From contig DAOUFY010000022.1 in the NCBI GenBank assembly GCA_034429745.1, positions 1 through 21,670 of the forward strand: 21,670 bases of DNA. The letters are read 5' to 3'. Below are positions 14,668 through 21,670 of the stretch, piece after piece. A program made the translations under genes and the position numbers. The notes below the pieces were generated by a model. The model had not been told where the DNA came from. It saw nothing but the letters and a program-made list of their open reading frames with translations, and made no database searches. The DNA is from JBAXBF01 sp034429745 (GTDB taxonomy: Bacteria > Chloroflexota > Anaerolineae > Anaerolineales > DRKV01). Position 1 is the first letter of the stretch. The number at the start of each line of letters is the position of its first letter.

Positions 14668-15405
14668 TTATAATAAGAATAATTTCCTTCCTTCAATTCC
14701 CTTGAAAGCCATCCTCATTTCCTTCAAGGTGGGCTCTGCAATATGAAAATGGTTTTTCCCTAAAAAATCATTCAAATAATGCACATCACCACTTTGTATT
14801 ACAGCATAATTCTTTATTTCAGGATATTTTTGGTGAGCCTCTTTTATGGATATTCGAGCAGAAATTTCAACAGCTTCTATTGGTAAATACTCCGGCAATA
14901 ACCCCAGATTAGCAAATAACCCATACACCTTACGGTCAACATGAGCGGGAATAGGCAAGCCACCAAGCTCTAGTACTTTCAAGAAAGCCTCGTCAAATGA
15001 CAGCATCGTTGAAACACTTAATAATCGCGATTCACTTCTAATAAAATCGCCGCTTTCATCTACTAAAAACTGCTCACCAAAAAAATCAGGGTTGTTTTCT
15101 TGGTTTGGCAAAGCTTGGTCAACAATTTTCTGCCAAGCTTCTAAGGTTTCATTTTCTTCAAATAAGCACAATAAATGCACTTCTTCTTTCGTTTGAAGCT
15201 CCATTCCACCTAAAACCACTAGCCCGCTTCCTTCGGCTGCTTTTTGCACCGCTTTTACATTTGCCGTAGCATTATGATCAGTAATTGCAATGATCTGTAT
15301 TCCTTTGCGCAAAGCCTCATCAACAATCAAGGGAGGAATCATTTCAACACCCGCGCAAGGCGAGAGAACTGTGTGCACATGTAGTTCTGCCAAATAATCA
15401 TTCAA
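14668..15405 (-). CDS. PHP-domain phosphoesterase of the hydrogenase accessory cassette
   Basis: This 245-residue protein belongs to the PHP metal-dependent phosphoesterase superfamily. Metal-binding motifs are complete: HVHT (H9, H11), ITDHN (D43, H44), GGMEL (E69), PAHVDR (H155) and SGDVH (D207, H209). The substrate is unknown. It lies directly upstream of the NuoE-like gene, a position known from clostridial HydABC loci. The only usable start in this frame is TTG at 15405. The nearby ATG at 15401 is out of frame, and codons upstream of the TTG contain no ATG or GTG before a stop. Weak initiation may limit its level relative to the structural subunits. Confidence 0.85.
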   Translation of the reverse strand: MNDYLAELHVHTVLSPCAGVEMIPPLIVDEALRKGIQIIAITDHNATANVKAVQKAAEGSGLVVLGGMELQTKEEVHLLCLFEENETLEAWQKIVDQALPNQENNPDFFGEQFLVDESGDFIRSESRLLSVSTMLSFDEAFLKVLELGGLPIPAHVDRKVYGLFANLGLLPEYLPIEAVEISARISIKEAHQKYPEIKNYAVIQSGDVHYLNDFLGKNHFHIAEPTLKEMRMAFKGIEGRKLFLL

Positions 15406-15453
15406 GTGATGTATCTCTCTTATGGCGATGAAAAATCAATCAAGTGTGCTTAT

Positions 15454-15798
15454 TCAGTCTCTTATACCCATTTCCCATAAACGACCGCATACTCGATAAG
15501 TCAGCATTGGAGTCGCGAGTAACGTTACATTCTGCTGATTGGCTTTAGCTATTGTTTGTTCATCCGGCATTGCATCCTCTGTAATAATCACAGCACAAAC
15601 ATCAACCAAAGCTGCCACTCCAACAATGTTGAGGTGGGATTGCAAAGTAACCCAAATCCCACCTGCTTTGCACCCAGTCATTACACAACTGAGCATGTCA
15701 GAGGCATATCCACTTGTTGGAACAATTTCAGAAAAATTTTTTTCTTCAGTGAGTACTTTTAACTCAAGAGTATCAATAATATCCTTTAACGTGGTCAT
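15454..15798 (-). CDS. DRTGG-domain protein, second copy
   Basis: This 114-residue protein consists of one DRTGG-like domain, the fold found in the middle of phosphotransacetylase-like and HPr-kinase proteins. Here it stands alone without a catalytic domain. The start MTTLKDIIDTLELKVL and the SGYASDMLSCVM segment align with the other DRTGG protein of this operon (16797-17156, GGYTADLMSDVL), showing an old duplication. The end has MLTYRVCGRLWEMGI, corresponding to YGLFEMSGRLYQAGL in the copy. A ligand-sensing role is likely but unproved. It follows the CBS-ATPase gene after 11 bases. Confidence 0.82.
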   Translation of the reverse strand: MTTLKDIIDTLELKVLTEEKNFSEIVPTSGYASDMLSCVMTGCKAGGIWVTLQSHLNIVGVAALVDVCAVIITEDAMPDEQTIAKANQQNVTLLATPMLTYRVCGRLWEMGIRD

Positions 15799-15809
15799 TT
15801 TTTCCCTTG

Positions 15810-16787
15810 CTACTTTTTCATTTTTTTATTAATAAATATTTTTAACTCAAGGCGTGTCCCTTTTCCTGGTTCAGATTCGATTTGCAAATGATCAACACAG
15901 CGCTGAATATTTGGCAGCCCCATCCCCGCTCCAAATCCCATTTCTCTTACTTCCTCACTCGCTGTCGAAAAACCAGGTTTCAATGCCAAATCAATATTCT
16001 CAATTCCTGGGCCATTATCACTGACCTTCATTGTGATTTGGTGGGGCTCAATTTCAACCCTTATATAGCCAACATCATTGGCATGAATGATCAGATTCAT
16101 CTCTGCTTCATAAATAGCAATTCCACATCGTCTTGCCAGTTGCGCATCGGCTCCCAAGCGGAGCAAAGCCCGTTTAATATTGCTGGAGGCTATTCCACCT
16201 CGATTGAAATCGCGTGGCTTGGTATAATAACGTAAAATCAGACTTGTTCTATCTGATACAATATCTTCAAATAAATGGCTGGCGCGATATCTGCGTACTT
16301 CTTCTTCTTGAAAACGAGTGTTTAATGTTCTTAATAATCCTCGAGTAATATCCCCTTTGGTGATAATACCTGTAAGTTTCCCATCGGCATCCACCACAGC
16401 AAGCCGTCCTACCCGTGTTTGTTCAAACTTTTCTAAAGCTTTTACAACTGGATCATAATCATTTACGGTAATCACACGGGGGGTCATATATGAAACAACT
16501 TCAGCTTGAAGATCTCCCTTTTGCAAGCAGCGAATCAAGTCCTCTATACTGATGATTCCAGCTAATTCACCTTGTGATACTACCGGCATACCAGAAAACC
16601 GATGCTTACGAAAGAGGTCCATCACCTCTGCCATACTCATATTAGGTGCAACAGCATACACATCAGAAGACATCACATCCTTGATGCGCAGTTCATAGGA
16701 TAACTCTTCAATGCGGGTAATATGCTGGGCTTCTTTTTCTGTAATAATAGTTGCCCGGTTTGTAAAAACCTTTTCGTCTGTCATCAT
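15810..16787 (-). CDS. CBS-pair protein fused to an anti-sigma-type ATPase domain
   Basis: This 325-residue protein joins a CBS pair to a SpoIIAB/RsbW-like GHKL ATPase. The CBS domains are at about residues 36-90 and 98-152. The ATPase domain at about 180-322 has its N-box around E227-H235, DNGPG (257-261) and GFGAGMGL (284-291). CBS pairs usually read adenylate levels, so the fusion could couple energy status to a kinase or anti-sigma-like activity. No phospho-accepting His or transmembrane segment is present. The gene sits between two DRTGG genes, the arrangement known beside [FeFe]-hydrogenase operons. Two adjacent ATGs (16787 and 16784) are possible starts, with only a weak AGG upstream. 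The target is unknown. Confidence 0.86.
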   Translation of the reverse strand: MMTDEKVFTNRATIITEKEAQHITRIEELSYELRIKDVMSSDVYAVAPNMSMAEVMDLFRKHRFSGMPVVSQGELAGIISIEDLIRCLQKGDLQAEVVSYMTPRVITVNDYDPVVKALEKFEQTRVGRLAVVDADGKLTGIITKGDITRGLLRTLNTRFQEEEVRRYRASHLFEDIVSDRTSLILRYYTKPRDFNRGGIASSNIKRALLRLGADAQLARRCGIAIYEAEMNLIIHANDVGYIRVEIEPHQITMKVSDNGPGIENIDLALKPGFSTASEEVREMGFGAGMGLPNIQRCVDHLQIESEPGKGTRLELKIFINKKMKK

Positions 16788-16796
16788 GCCTGCTAA

Positions 16797-17156
16797 TTAT
16801 TTGAGTGTTGTTTTCATCAAACCCGGCAAACCTGCTTGATATAATCTCCCACTCATCTCAAACAGCCCATACGGAGAAGAAATGAGTGGTATCCCCTCTT
16901 GATTAGCCAATTCTATGGTTTCTTGGGTAGGAACTTTTCCAGAAGCAAAAATAATAGCCTTTACGTCCGCCATTTGTCCTGTACGTACCACCTGCGGATT
17001 ACACAACCCTGTCAGAAGCACGCTATCTGGTTGAATTGATGCCAAGACATCACTCATTAAATCCGCTGTATATCCACCTACTATCTCTGAATCTTCATCT
17101 ACTTCGTCAGTTAATACGCTTCCTGAAACTATTTTAATAATCTCGCCCAATTTCAT
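16797..17156 (-). CDS. DRTGG-domain protein, first copy
   Basis: This 119-residue single-domain protein has the DRTGG fold. The domain contains VGGYTADLMSDVLASI and ends with FEMSGRLYQAGLPG. It is a paralogue of the DRTGG protein two genes downstream. A TTG at 17171 would extend it by five residues, but GAGG lies well placed before the ATG at 17156 and family members begin MKL, so the ATG is preferred. The gap to tatA is then 20 bases. No kinase or transferase domain is attached. A regulatory role for the hydrogenase cassette is inferred from neighbours. Confidence 0.82.
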   Translation of the reverse strand: MKLGEIIKIVSGSVLTDEVDEDSEIVGGYTADLMSDVLASIQPDSVLLTGLCNPQVVRTGQMADVKAIIFASGKVPTQETIELANQEGIPLISSPYGLFEMSGRLYQAGLPGLMKTTLK

Positions 17157-17176
17157 TTTTTGCCTCGTCAAAGAAG

Positions 17177-17350
17177 CTATTTTTCTTCGTCGTTGTTTTT
17201 CTTCTCTTCTTTTTGTTCAGGGTTTAATCCTTCCTTAAAGGCTCTTATTCCCGACCCTAATTCACCGAAAACCTTACTTACCCTTCCTACACCAAATAAA
17301 AGGATAACAATGATTAATATTATGATTAGTTCCGTTGCACCTAACTGCAT
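17177..17350 (-). CDS. tatA: Twin-arginine translocase subunit TatA/TatE
   Basis: This 57-residue protein forms the pore-building element of the Tat export system. It has one short N-terminal membrane helix (about 4-20: GATELIIILIIVILLFG), the FG hinge (19-20), the amphipathic helix with GRVSKVFGELGSGIRAFKEG, and a charged tail. All are TatA hallmarks. The frame opens at 17392, but AAGGAG (complement at 17357-17362) lies 6 bases before the ATG at 17350, where TatA proteins start. It is the first gene of the minus-strand operon, only 20 bases ahead of a DRTGG gene. None of the hydrogenase proteins here has a Tat signal, so the link may be transcriptional only. No tatC is in the window. Confidence 0.92.
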   Translation of the reverse strand: MQLGATELIIILIIVILLFGVGRVSKVFGELGSGIRAFKEGLNPEQKEEKKNNDEEK

Positions 17351-17409
17351 GATATTCTCCTTTCTTGTACTACTCAATAAGTAATACACCAATTACTTCA
17401 ACCTTACCA

Positions 17410-17437
17410 ATTATAACATTAAAATCAGTGTTATAAT
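17410..17437. promoter_or_regulatory. Perfect inverted repeat with back-to-back -10 hexamers
   Basis: ATTATAACA (17410-17418) and TGTTATAAT (17429-17437) are exact inverted repeats with a 10-base spacer. The right arm contains TATAAT at 17432-17437 reading toward the UroD gene. The left arm contains the same hexamer reading toward tatA (17415-17410 on the minus strand). Distances to the start codons are 43 and 59 bases, which suits promoters with short leaders. No convincing -35 box was found on either side. The symmetry fits either a divergent promoter pair or an operator overlapping both -10 sites. Confidence 0.5.
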
Positions 17438-17480
17438 CATTCTCACAAATATTCATTCTTATCTATAAGGAATAGTTTCT

Positions 17481-18482
17481 ATGACACCGCGCGAAAGAGT
17501 TTTGCTTGCTATTAATCATCAACAAACAGATATTGTCCCATATCACATCATCTATACCTCTCCAATTCAAAAAAAACTAGAAGAATATTACCAAACTTCA
17601 AAATTAGATGATGTTATAGGCAATCACATCGTCAAGTACCGATTGCGCATTCCAGATGTTGAGGTATCTCCGGATCACTGGCGTGATGGATATAATCTCA
17701 TTTGGGATCGCACGGTAGATAAAGATATCGGCGTTGTAACTAACTATCCTCTCACCAAGCGCGATTTGTCTCTCGTAACTTTTCCAAACCCTAAAGACGA
17801 AAGAATTTATCAAGGTTTGCCCAAATTTATTGAAGAAAATCCCCAACGCTTTCGTATGGCATCTATCGGTTTTGCTCTTTTCGAGCGAGCTTGGAGTTTG
17901 AGAAACATGCAGGAATTATTAATTGATATGATCGAAGCACCAGACTTCGTTCATGAATTGTTTGAAGCTATTACCCAAACTCAATTAGCCATCCTCGACG
18001 AAGCATTAAAATACGATCTCGATGCTATCCTCTTCGGTGATGATTGGGGCCAACAAAATGGTCTAATCTTTGGCATACGTCTCTGGCGAAAATTCATTAA
18101 ACCCTATATTGCTCGGCTCTACGCAAAAGTGAAACAAGCTGGCAAAGCTGTATTCATTCATAGCTGCGGTAAGGTGCAGGAGCTGTTTCCAGAGCTTATC
18201 GAGTTAGGCGTAGATGTCTTCAATCCATTTCAACCAGAAGTCATGGATGTGTATGAAATGAAAAAGCAGTTCGGATCAAAACTTTGCTTCTATGGTGGAA
18301 TGAGTATTCAGCAAGTATTGCCCTTTGGAACTCCGGCTCAAGTAAAAGAAGAAGCAAAAAGATTAATACGCGAAATCGGCAAAGATGGAGGCTATATCAT
18401 TGCCCCTTCACACGCTATGCCTTACGACATTCCTTTAGATAATATTCTCGCCTTTATTGAAGTTGTTCAAAATCAGTCTTAA
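17481..18482 (+). CDS. Uroporphyrinogen decarboxylase-family (UroD/MtaA-like) protein
   Basis: This 333-residue protein belongs to the UroD superfamily that also contains MtaA/MtbA-type methyltransferases. It begins with MTPRERVLLAIN, the standard start of this branch. It has FGDDWGQQNG near residue 190 and HSCGKV with H227 and C229, a zinc-ligand-like HxC motif of methyltransferase members. The C-terminus GGYIIAPSHAMPYDIPLDN closes the barrel. True HemE activity is unlikely because the HxCG zinc-type motif marks the non-heme branch and no heme gene is nearby. No corrinoid protein is adjacent either, so the substrate is open. AAGGAA at 17467-17472 supports the start. It leads an operon with an aldolase and a kinase, suggesting a sugar or polyol pathway. 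Confidence 0.88.
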   Translation: MTPRERVLLAINHQQTDIVPYHIIYTSPIQKKLEEYYQTSKLDDVIGNHIVKYRLRIPDVEVSPDHWRDGYNLIWDRTVDKDIGVVTNYPLTKRDLSLVTFPNPKDERIYQGLPKFIEENPQRFRMASIGFALFERAWSLRNMQELLIDMIEAPDFVHELFEAITQTQLAILDEALKYDLDAILFGDDWGQQNGLIFGIRLWRKFIKPYIARLYAKVKQAGKAVFIHSCGKVQELFPELIELGVDVFNPFQPEVMDVYEMKKQFGSKLCFYGGMSIQQVLPFGTPAQVKEEAKRLIREIGKDGGYIIAPSHAMPYDIPLDNILAFIEVVQNQS

Positions 18483-18515
18483 AATTCCCATTTTGATTGG
18501 AGTATTCTTAATATT

Positions 18516-19316
18516 ATGAACATTGGTAAAACAATTCGATTAAACCGGCTTTTCGCTCACCCATCAAAACGTCTTTGTTCGGTTGCCATTGACCATTTCT
18601 TGGGTTACGGTTCAGGGCTGCCCAAAGGCTTGCGGTATATCAAACAAACATTAAATGCTATTGCTGATGCACAACCGGATGCAGTAACTATGCATAAAGG
18701 AATTGCCCTAAATTGCTGGTTCGATCATGCCGGCAAAATACCGCTTATTGTCAACAGCACTTTTCTTCACCCAGACAGCTTCATTAGCGAACAATCCGTA
18801 ACCGCTGAGGAGGCTATTCGGTTGGGTGCAGATGCAATAGCCATTGTTATTTTTGTTTCAGGACCTGGTGAAGTTGAATACTTGCGTACTGCTGCAGATT
18901 TAGTACGTGAGGCAAGCCGCTTTGAACTGCCTGTAATCTGCCATGTTTATCCACGCAAACAAACTGAACAAGGGCTACAAATATCCTACCAACCTGAAGA
19001 TATTGCCTGGGCAGCCCATTGCGCAGGAGAAACCGGTGTTGACATTATAAAAGTGCCTTATTGCGGAGACGTCCAAGCCTACCAAGAAATTGTCAATAAT
19101 TCTCCAGTCCCTGTAGTCGCAGCCGGTGGTCCCCAACAACCCACTTTGGAAGCTGCCTTGGATATGATTGCCCAAGTTATTCAAAGTGGGGCTAGCGGTG
19201 CAACCATCGGACGCAACATTTGGGGCAATACAAACATTACAGGTGCAGTAAAAGCATTTAAAGCAGTAATCCATGATAGACTCAATGCCAAAGAAGCTCT
19301 TAAATTGGCAGTTTAA
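18516..19316 (+). CDS. Class I aldolase, DhnA/LsrF family
   Basis: This 266-residue TIM-barrel aldolase is of the DhnA/LsrF/DeoC type. AIDH near D26 and DIIKVPYCGD with K179, the predicted Schiff-base lysine, match the family. AAGGP (202-206) and GASGATIGRNIW form the phosphate-binding end of the barrel. The expected reaction is cleavage or formation of a phosphorylated ketose or related compound. The exact substrate cannot be read from the sequence. The gene follows the UroD-family gene by 33 bases and is followed by a kinase after 8 bases. A phosphorylate-then-cleave pathway is therefore plausible. The upstream GGAG is 13 bases from the ATG, so initiation may be weak. Confidence 0.88.
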   Translation: MNIGKTIRLNRLFAHPSKRLCSVAIDHFLGYGSGLPKGLRYIKQTLNAIADAQPDAVTMHKGIALNCWFDHAGKIPLIVNSTFLHPDSFISEQSVTAEEAIRLGADAIAIVIFVSGPGEVEYLRTAADLVREASRFELPVICHVYPRKQTEQGLQISYQPEDIAWAAHCAGETGVDIIKVPYCGDVQAYQEIVNNSPVPVVAAGGPQQPTLEAALDMIAQVIQSGASGATIGRNIWGNTNITGAVKAFKAVIHDRLNAKEALKLAV

Positions 19317-19324
19317 CCCCCAAA

Positions 19325-20062
19325 ATGGAAGAGAAAGACAACCCAAGTTTTCCTCCATCTCAAAATACTCTATATTATTCTGCTTTAGCAGAAGAGATTT
19401 TGAAGAGAAAAATAAAGGCTACACGCCGCCTTATTGCCATCGTTGGTCCGCCAGGTAGTGGTAAATCCTACCTGGCTTCAGTCTTATCTCATCACCTTAA
19501 CCATAAAGCTGCTTCCGAAATAGCTGTCGTTGTTGGTCTAGATGGGTGGCATTATCCAAACGAGTATTTGGACACACATACTATCTCAAAAAACAAGCAA
19601 ACCATTACACTCCGCAGCATCAAGGGCTCACCAGAATCTTTTGATGCTGTTTCTGCAATAGAATGCCTGCGCCATATAAAGCAAGGTGAAGAGATAGGTT
19701 ACCCGGTCTATAGTCGTGAAATTCACGATCCTATTCCAAACGCAGGCAAGGTTCTTAATCATCATGAGGTTATCTTATGCGAGGGAAATTATTGGTTATT
19801 AAACGAGTTGCCATGGAAAACTGGCATTCCGCTGTTTGATCTCCGTATATTCATTCAAATCGAGCTGAATACTATCATACCAGCACTTCGCGAGAGACAC
19901 CTTATTGGAGGTAAAACAGAAGCTGAAGTTGAAAGACAATTAAAAGTGGACATGGAAAATGCCGAGCGTATTATCAACTATAGTGTTCCTCCACATATTA
20001 TTGTAAAGAAAGAAAACCCATATACGATAAGCCTAATTAAAGTACTTTCACCGGCAAATTAA
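19325..20062 (+). CDS. P-loop sugar/nucleoside kinase (FrcK/uridine kinase-like)
   Basis: This 245-residue protein is a cytoplasmic P-loop kinase of the phosphoribulokinase/uridine kinase superfamily. The Walker A motif is GPPGSGKS (41-48). VGLDGWHYPNEYLD follows the first strand, as in FrcK/YggC-like kinases. PVYSREIHDPIP is the substrate-side loop, LCEGNYWLL the Walker B-like strand, and RHLIGGKTEAEVE the lid. The first 35 residues are a short extension. It begins 8 bases after the aldolase stop without a visible Shine-Dalgarno, suggesting translational coupling. The substrate could be fructose, a pentose or a related polyol. The neighbouring aldolase favours a sugar over a nucleoside, but this is inference. 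Confidence 0.85.
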   Translation: MEEKDNPSFPPSQNTLYYSALAEEILKRKIKATRRLIAIVGPPGSGKSYLASVLSHHLNHKAASEIAVVVGLDGWHYPNEYLDTHTISKNKQTITLRSIKGSPESFDAVSAIECLRHIKQGEEIGYPVYSREIHDPIPNAGKVLNHHEVILCEGNYWLLNELPWKTGIPLFDLRIFIQIELNTIIPALRERHLIGGKTEAEVERQLKVDMENAERIINYSVPPHIIVKKENPYTISLIKVLSPAN

Positions 20063-20143
20063 CCGCAACTCGAAGTAAGACTGTTCATAAACACGTATTA
20101 ATAAAAAAGCATAACTTCCAAACATTTTTCAAGGTCATAATCT

Positions 20144-20953
20144 ATGGACTTCCTGAGAATTACCCCTTTTGTATTCATATCCTTTTTGTTTCTCTTTTGG
20201 TTAGGGTTGATAATAAAACCCTCACCGTTCCCCCTTATTTTAGAAAAAGGGAACGTTACCCAAACGATGCCCTTGCCTGCCAATTTGCCTCTTCCCGTAG
20301 CTAACTTTTATAAAAAATTATATGGTGACCAAATACCAATAATTGAGACAGCACTTATCAGCGGGCATGCCTCTCTGAAATTACCAACCGAACAAGGGCT
20401 CACCTTACCCAGCCGTTTCCGCTTTATATACAATGCAGGTAAAGATTACCGGCACATCATCGAAGTTACTTTCTTTGGTTTTCCAATCATGAAAGTAGAT
20501 GAACGTTATATAGACGGCAAAGGTGTGATGCATTTGCCATTTGGAACGTTTATGGGCGAAAAAATTGATCAAGGTGCCAACCTTGGCTTATGGGCAGAAT
20601 CGATCTGGCTGCCTGCTCTTTTTATAACCGATCCAAGAGTTCATTGGGAAGCAGTTGATGACTATACAGCTGTGCTTATTGTTCCATACAAAAATAGTCA
20701 AGAGCAAATTATTGTCCGCTTTGACCCAGAGACAGGTTTGATCCGTTATATGGAAGCCATGCGCTACCGCAGCAATGATGAAGAAGCTCGTAAACAATTA
20801 TGGATTACCGAAAGTAAAGAATGGATCCAATTGGATGGTTACTTGCTTCCTAAGGTAGGTGAAGTTACTTGGTTTGAAGCAAAAAAGCCATGGGCAATCT
20901 TCACAATCGAAGAAGTGGTGTACAATAACAATACACTGTCTTTCTTCCATTGA
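20144..20953 (+). CDS. Membrane-anchored DUF6544-like protein
   Basis: This 269-residue protein of unknown function has one hydrophobic N-terminal segment (about 5-25), read as a membrane anchor or uncleaved signal. The remainder is probably a beta-rich exported domain. Features typical of DUF6544-like proteins are GANLGLWAESIWLPAL, DPRVHWEAVDD, FDPETGLIRYMEAMRY and the Trp-rich end. The assignment is from memory of the family pattern and is less certain than the others. It starts 81 bases after the kinase gene on the same strand. No catalytic motif is recognised. Confidence 0.7.
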   Translation: MDFLRITPFVFISFLFLFWLGLIIKPSPFPLILEKGNVTQTMPLPANLPLPVANFYKKLYGDQIPIIETALISGHASLKLPTEQGLTLPSRFRFIYNAGKDYRHIIEVTFFGFPIMKVDERYIDGKGVMHLPFGTFMGEKIDQGANLGLWAESIWLPALFITDPRVHWEAVDDYTAVLIVPYKNSQEQIIVRFDPETGLIRYMEAMRYRSNDEEARKQLWITESKEWIQLDGYLLPKVGEVTWFEAKKPWAIFTIEEVVYNNNTLSFFH

Positions 20954-20998
20954 CTTGATATAAAAAATAAACCTCTTAATAGAGCACAAATTAAAAAA

Positions 20999-21670
20999 AT
21001 GACAAAAAAATCTATACTTCACCTTGGAAACATACAAAATACCCTTTTTCTACCTTTGTGGGGCAGAGCTGTTGAAACTCAAAAATCGAAACCCCTCCTT
21101 ATTGATAATAAAGCCGCAGAAATCTATCAAGCTGTAAAAGATGAAATTATTCTTTCAACCGAAAAAATTAGCCCATTAAGCCAAATTGCCTGGGTTATGC
21201 GAAGTGTTTATACAGATTTAGTTTGCCATAAATTTCTTGCATATCGTCCTGAAGGAATAATTGTAAACATTGGTTGTGGTCTAGATACTACCTTCGAAAG
21301 AGTGGATAATGGCTTTCTGCATTGGATTGACTTAGATCTTCCTGATGTTGTTGAAGTAAGAAAACGATTCTTTTCTGATAATAAGAGACGTAAAACTATC
21401 GCTTCCTCATTTTTAGATGTTGATTGGCTCGCTAATATACCAACCAAAGAAAATATATTATTTATTGCTGCCGGAGTCTTTTATTATTTTGAAGAATTTG
21501 AAATAAAATCTTTCCTAATTCGTTTAGCTGATCTCTTTTCTGAAAGCCAGATCCTTTTCGATGTTAGTTCTCCTATAGGTGTAAAAATCGCCAATAAAAA
21601 AGTTATAGAAAATAGTGGCTTAGACAATGCATCATATCTAAAGTGGGGATTAAAAAATACCAAAGATCTG
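20999..21670 (+). CDS. LCM-type SAM-dependent methyltransferase, cut by the window edge
   Basis: The frame is open from ATG at 20999 to the last base, giving 224 residues with no stop, so the C-terminus lies outside the window. It matches the leucine carboxyl methyltransferase/TcmP-like group of class I methyltransferases. NIGCGLDT (90-97) is the SAM-binding motif, and WIDLDLPDVVEVRKRF (109-124) is the characteristic acidic strand and following helix. FIAAGVFYYF resembles the LCM motif before the C-terminal half. The substrate is unknown. Members often methylate small polyketides or carboxyl groups, but no biosynthetic cluster is visible here. Only a weak ribosome binding site precedes the ATG. 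Confidence 0.8.
   Translation, partial: MTKKSILHLGNIQNTLFLPLWGRAVETQKSKPLLIDNKAAEIYQAVKDEIILSTEKISPLSQIAWVMRSVYTDLVCHKFLAYRPEGIIVNIGCGLDTTFERVDNGFLHWIDLDLPDVVEVRKRFFSDNKRRKTIASSFLDVDWLANIPTKENILFIAAGVFYYFEEFEIKSFLIRLADLFSESQILFDVSSPIGVKIANKKVIENSGLDNASYLKWGLKNTKDL

Noticed and set aside
17410..17437. Rex redox-repressor site
   Set aside because: The half-sites are ATTATAACA/TGTTATAAT with a 10-base spacer, unlike TTGTTAA-N4-TTAACAA or TTGTGAA-type Rex sites.
17481..18482. HemE uroporphyrinogen decarboxylase
   Set aside because: The HxCG zinc-type motif and the sugar-like gene neighbours point to the methyltransferase branch; no heme genes are nearby.
21208..21447. Minus-strand ORF near the right edge
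   Set aside because: It is antisense to the LCM methyltransferase frame, which has SAM-binding motifs and runs off the window.

Overview
The window is an AT-rich stretch of a strictly anaerobic bacterium. The tandem LysM protein with a proline linker, the DUF6544-like protein and the UroD/aldolase/kinase set look like Anaerolineae (Chloroflexota), although the hydrogenase accessory genes also resemble clostridial loci. The taxonomic call is tentative and rests on gene style only. No tRNA, rRNA, CRISPR array, transposase or clear repeat family is visible.

Layout. (1) 108-3819, plus strand: a two-gene molybdenum hydroxylase of the xanthine dehydrogenase family. Its FAD and [2Fe-2S] domains are fused in the reverse of the usual order. 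(2) 3875-4315, plus strand: a small secreted double-LysM protein, followed by a shared bidirectional terminator at 4345-4382. (3) 17350 down to 4414, minus strand: a compact run of 15 genes of about 13 kb. In transcription order these are tatA, DRTGG protein, CBS-ATPase, DRTGG protein, PHP phosphoesterase, NuoE-like, small ATPase, cysteine-free thioredoxin-fold protein, NuoF-like with a ferredoxin tail, second NuoE-like, second NuoF-like, NuoG/HoxU-like, HoxY, HoxH and a CBS protein. (4) 17481-20062, plus strand: a UroD-family methyltransferase-like protein, a DhnA/LsrF-type aldolase and a P-loop sugar/nucleoside kinase. (5) 20144-20953, plus strand: a DUF6544-like membrane-anchored protein. 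(6) 20999 to the right edge: an incomplete LCM-type SAM methyltransferase.

The centre of interest is the minus-strand operon. It encodes all diaphorase and iron-sulfur parts of an NAD(P)-linked, probably electron-bifurcating hydrogenase. It also carries the accessory cassette usually seen beside [FeFe]-hydrogenase HydABC/Hnd operons (DRTGG, CBS-ATPase, PHP, small ATPase, thioredoxin-fold protein). The catalytic subunits, however, are [NiFe] (HoxY/HoxH), and no H-cluster subunit is present. There are two NuoE/NuoF pairs of different character: one HydB-like with two extra [4Fe-4S] clusters, one HoxF/NuoF-like without them. The complex may therefore have two flavin sites. All three additional thioredoxin-fold domains have lost their [2Fe-2S] cysteines.

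A perfect 9-bp inverted repeat at 17410-17437 lies between this operon and the divergent UroD operon. Each arm contains a TATAAT -10-like hexamer pointing outward, which suggests back-to-back, possibly co-regulated promoters.
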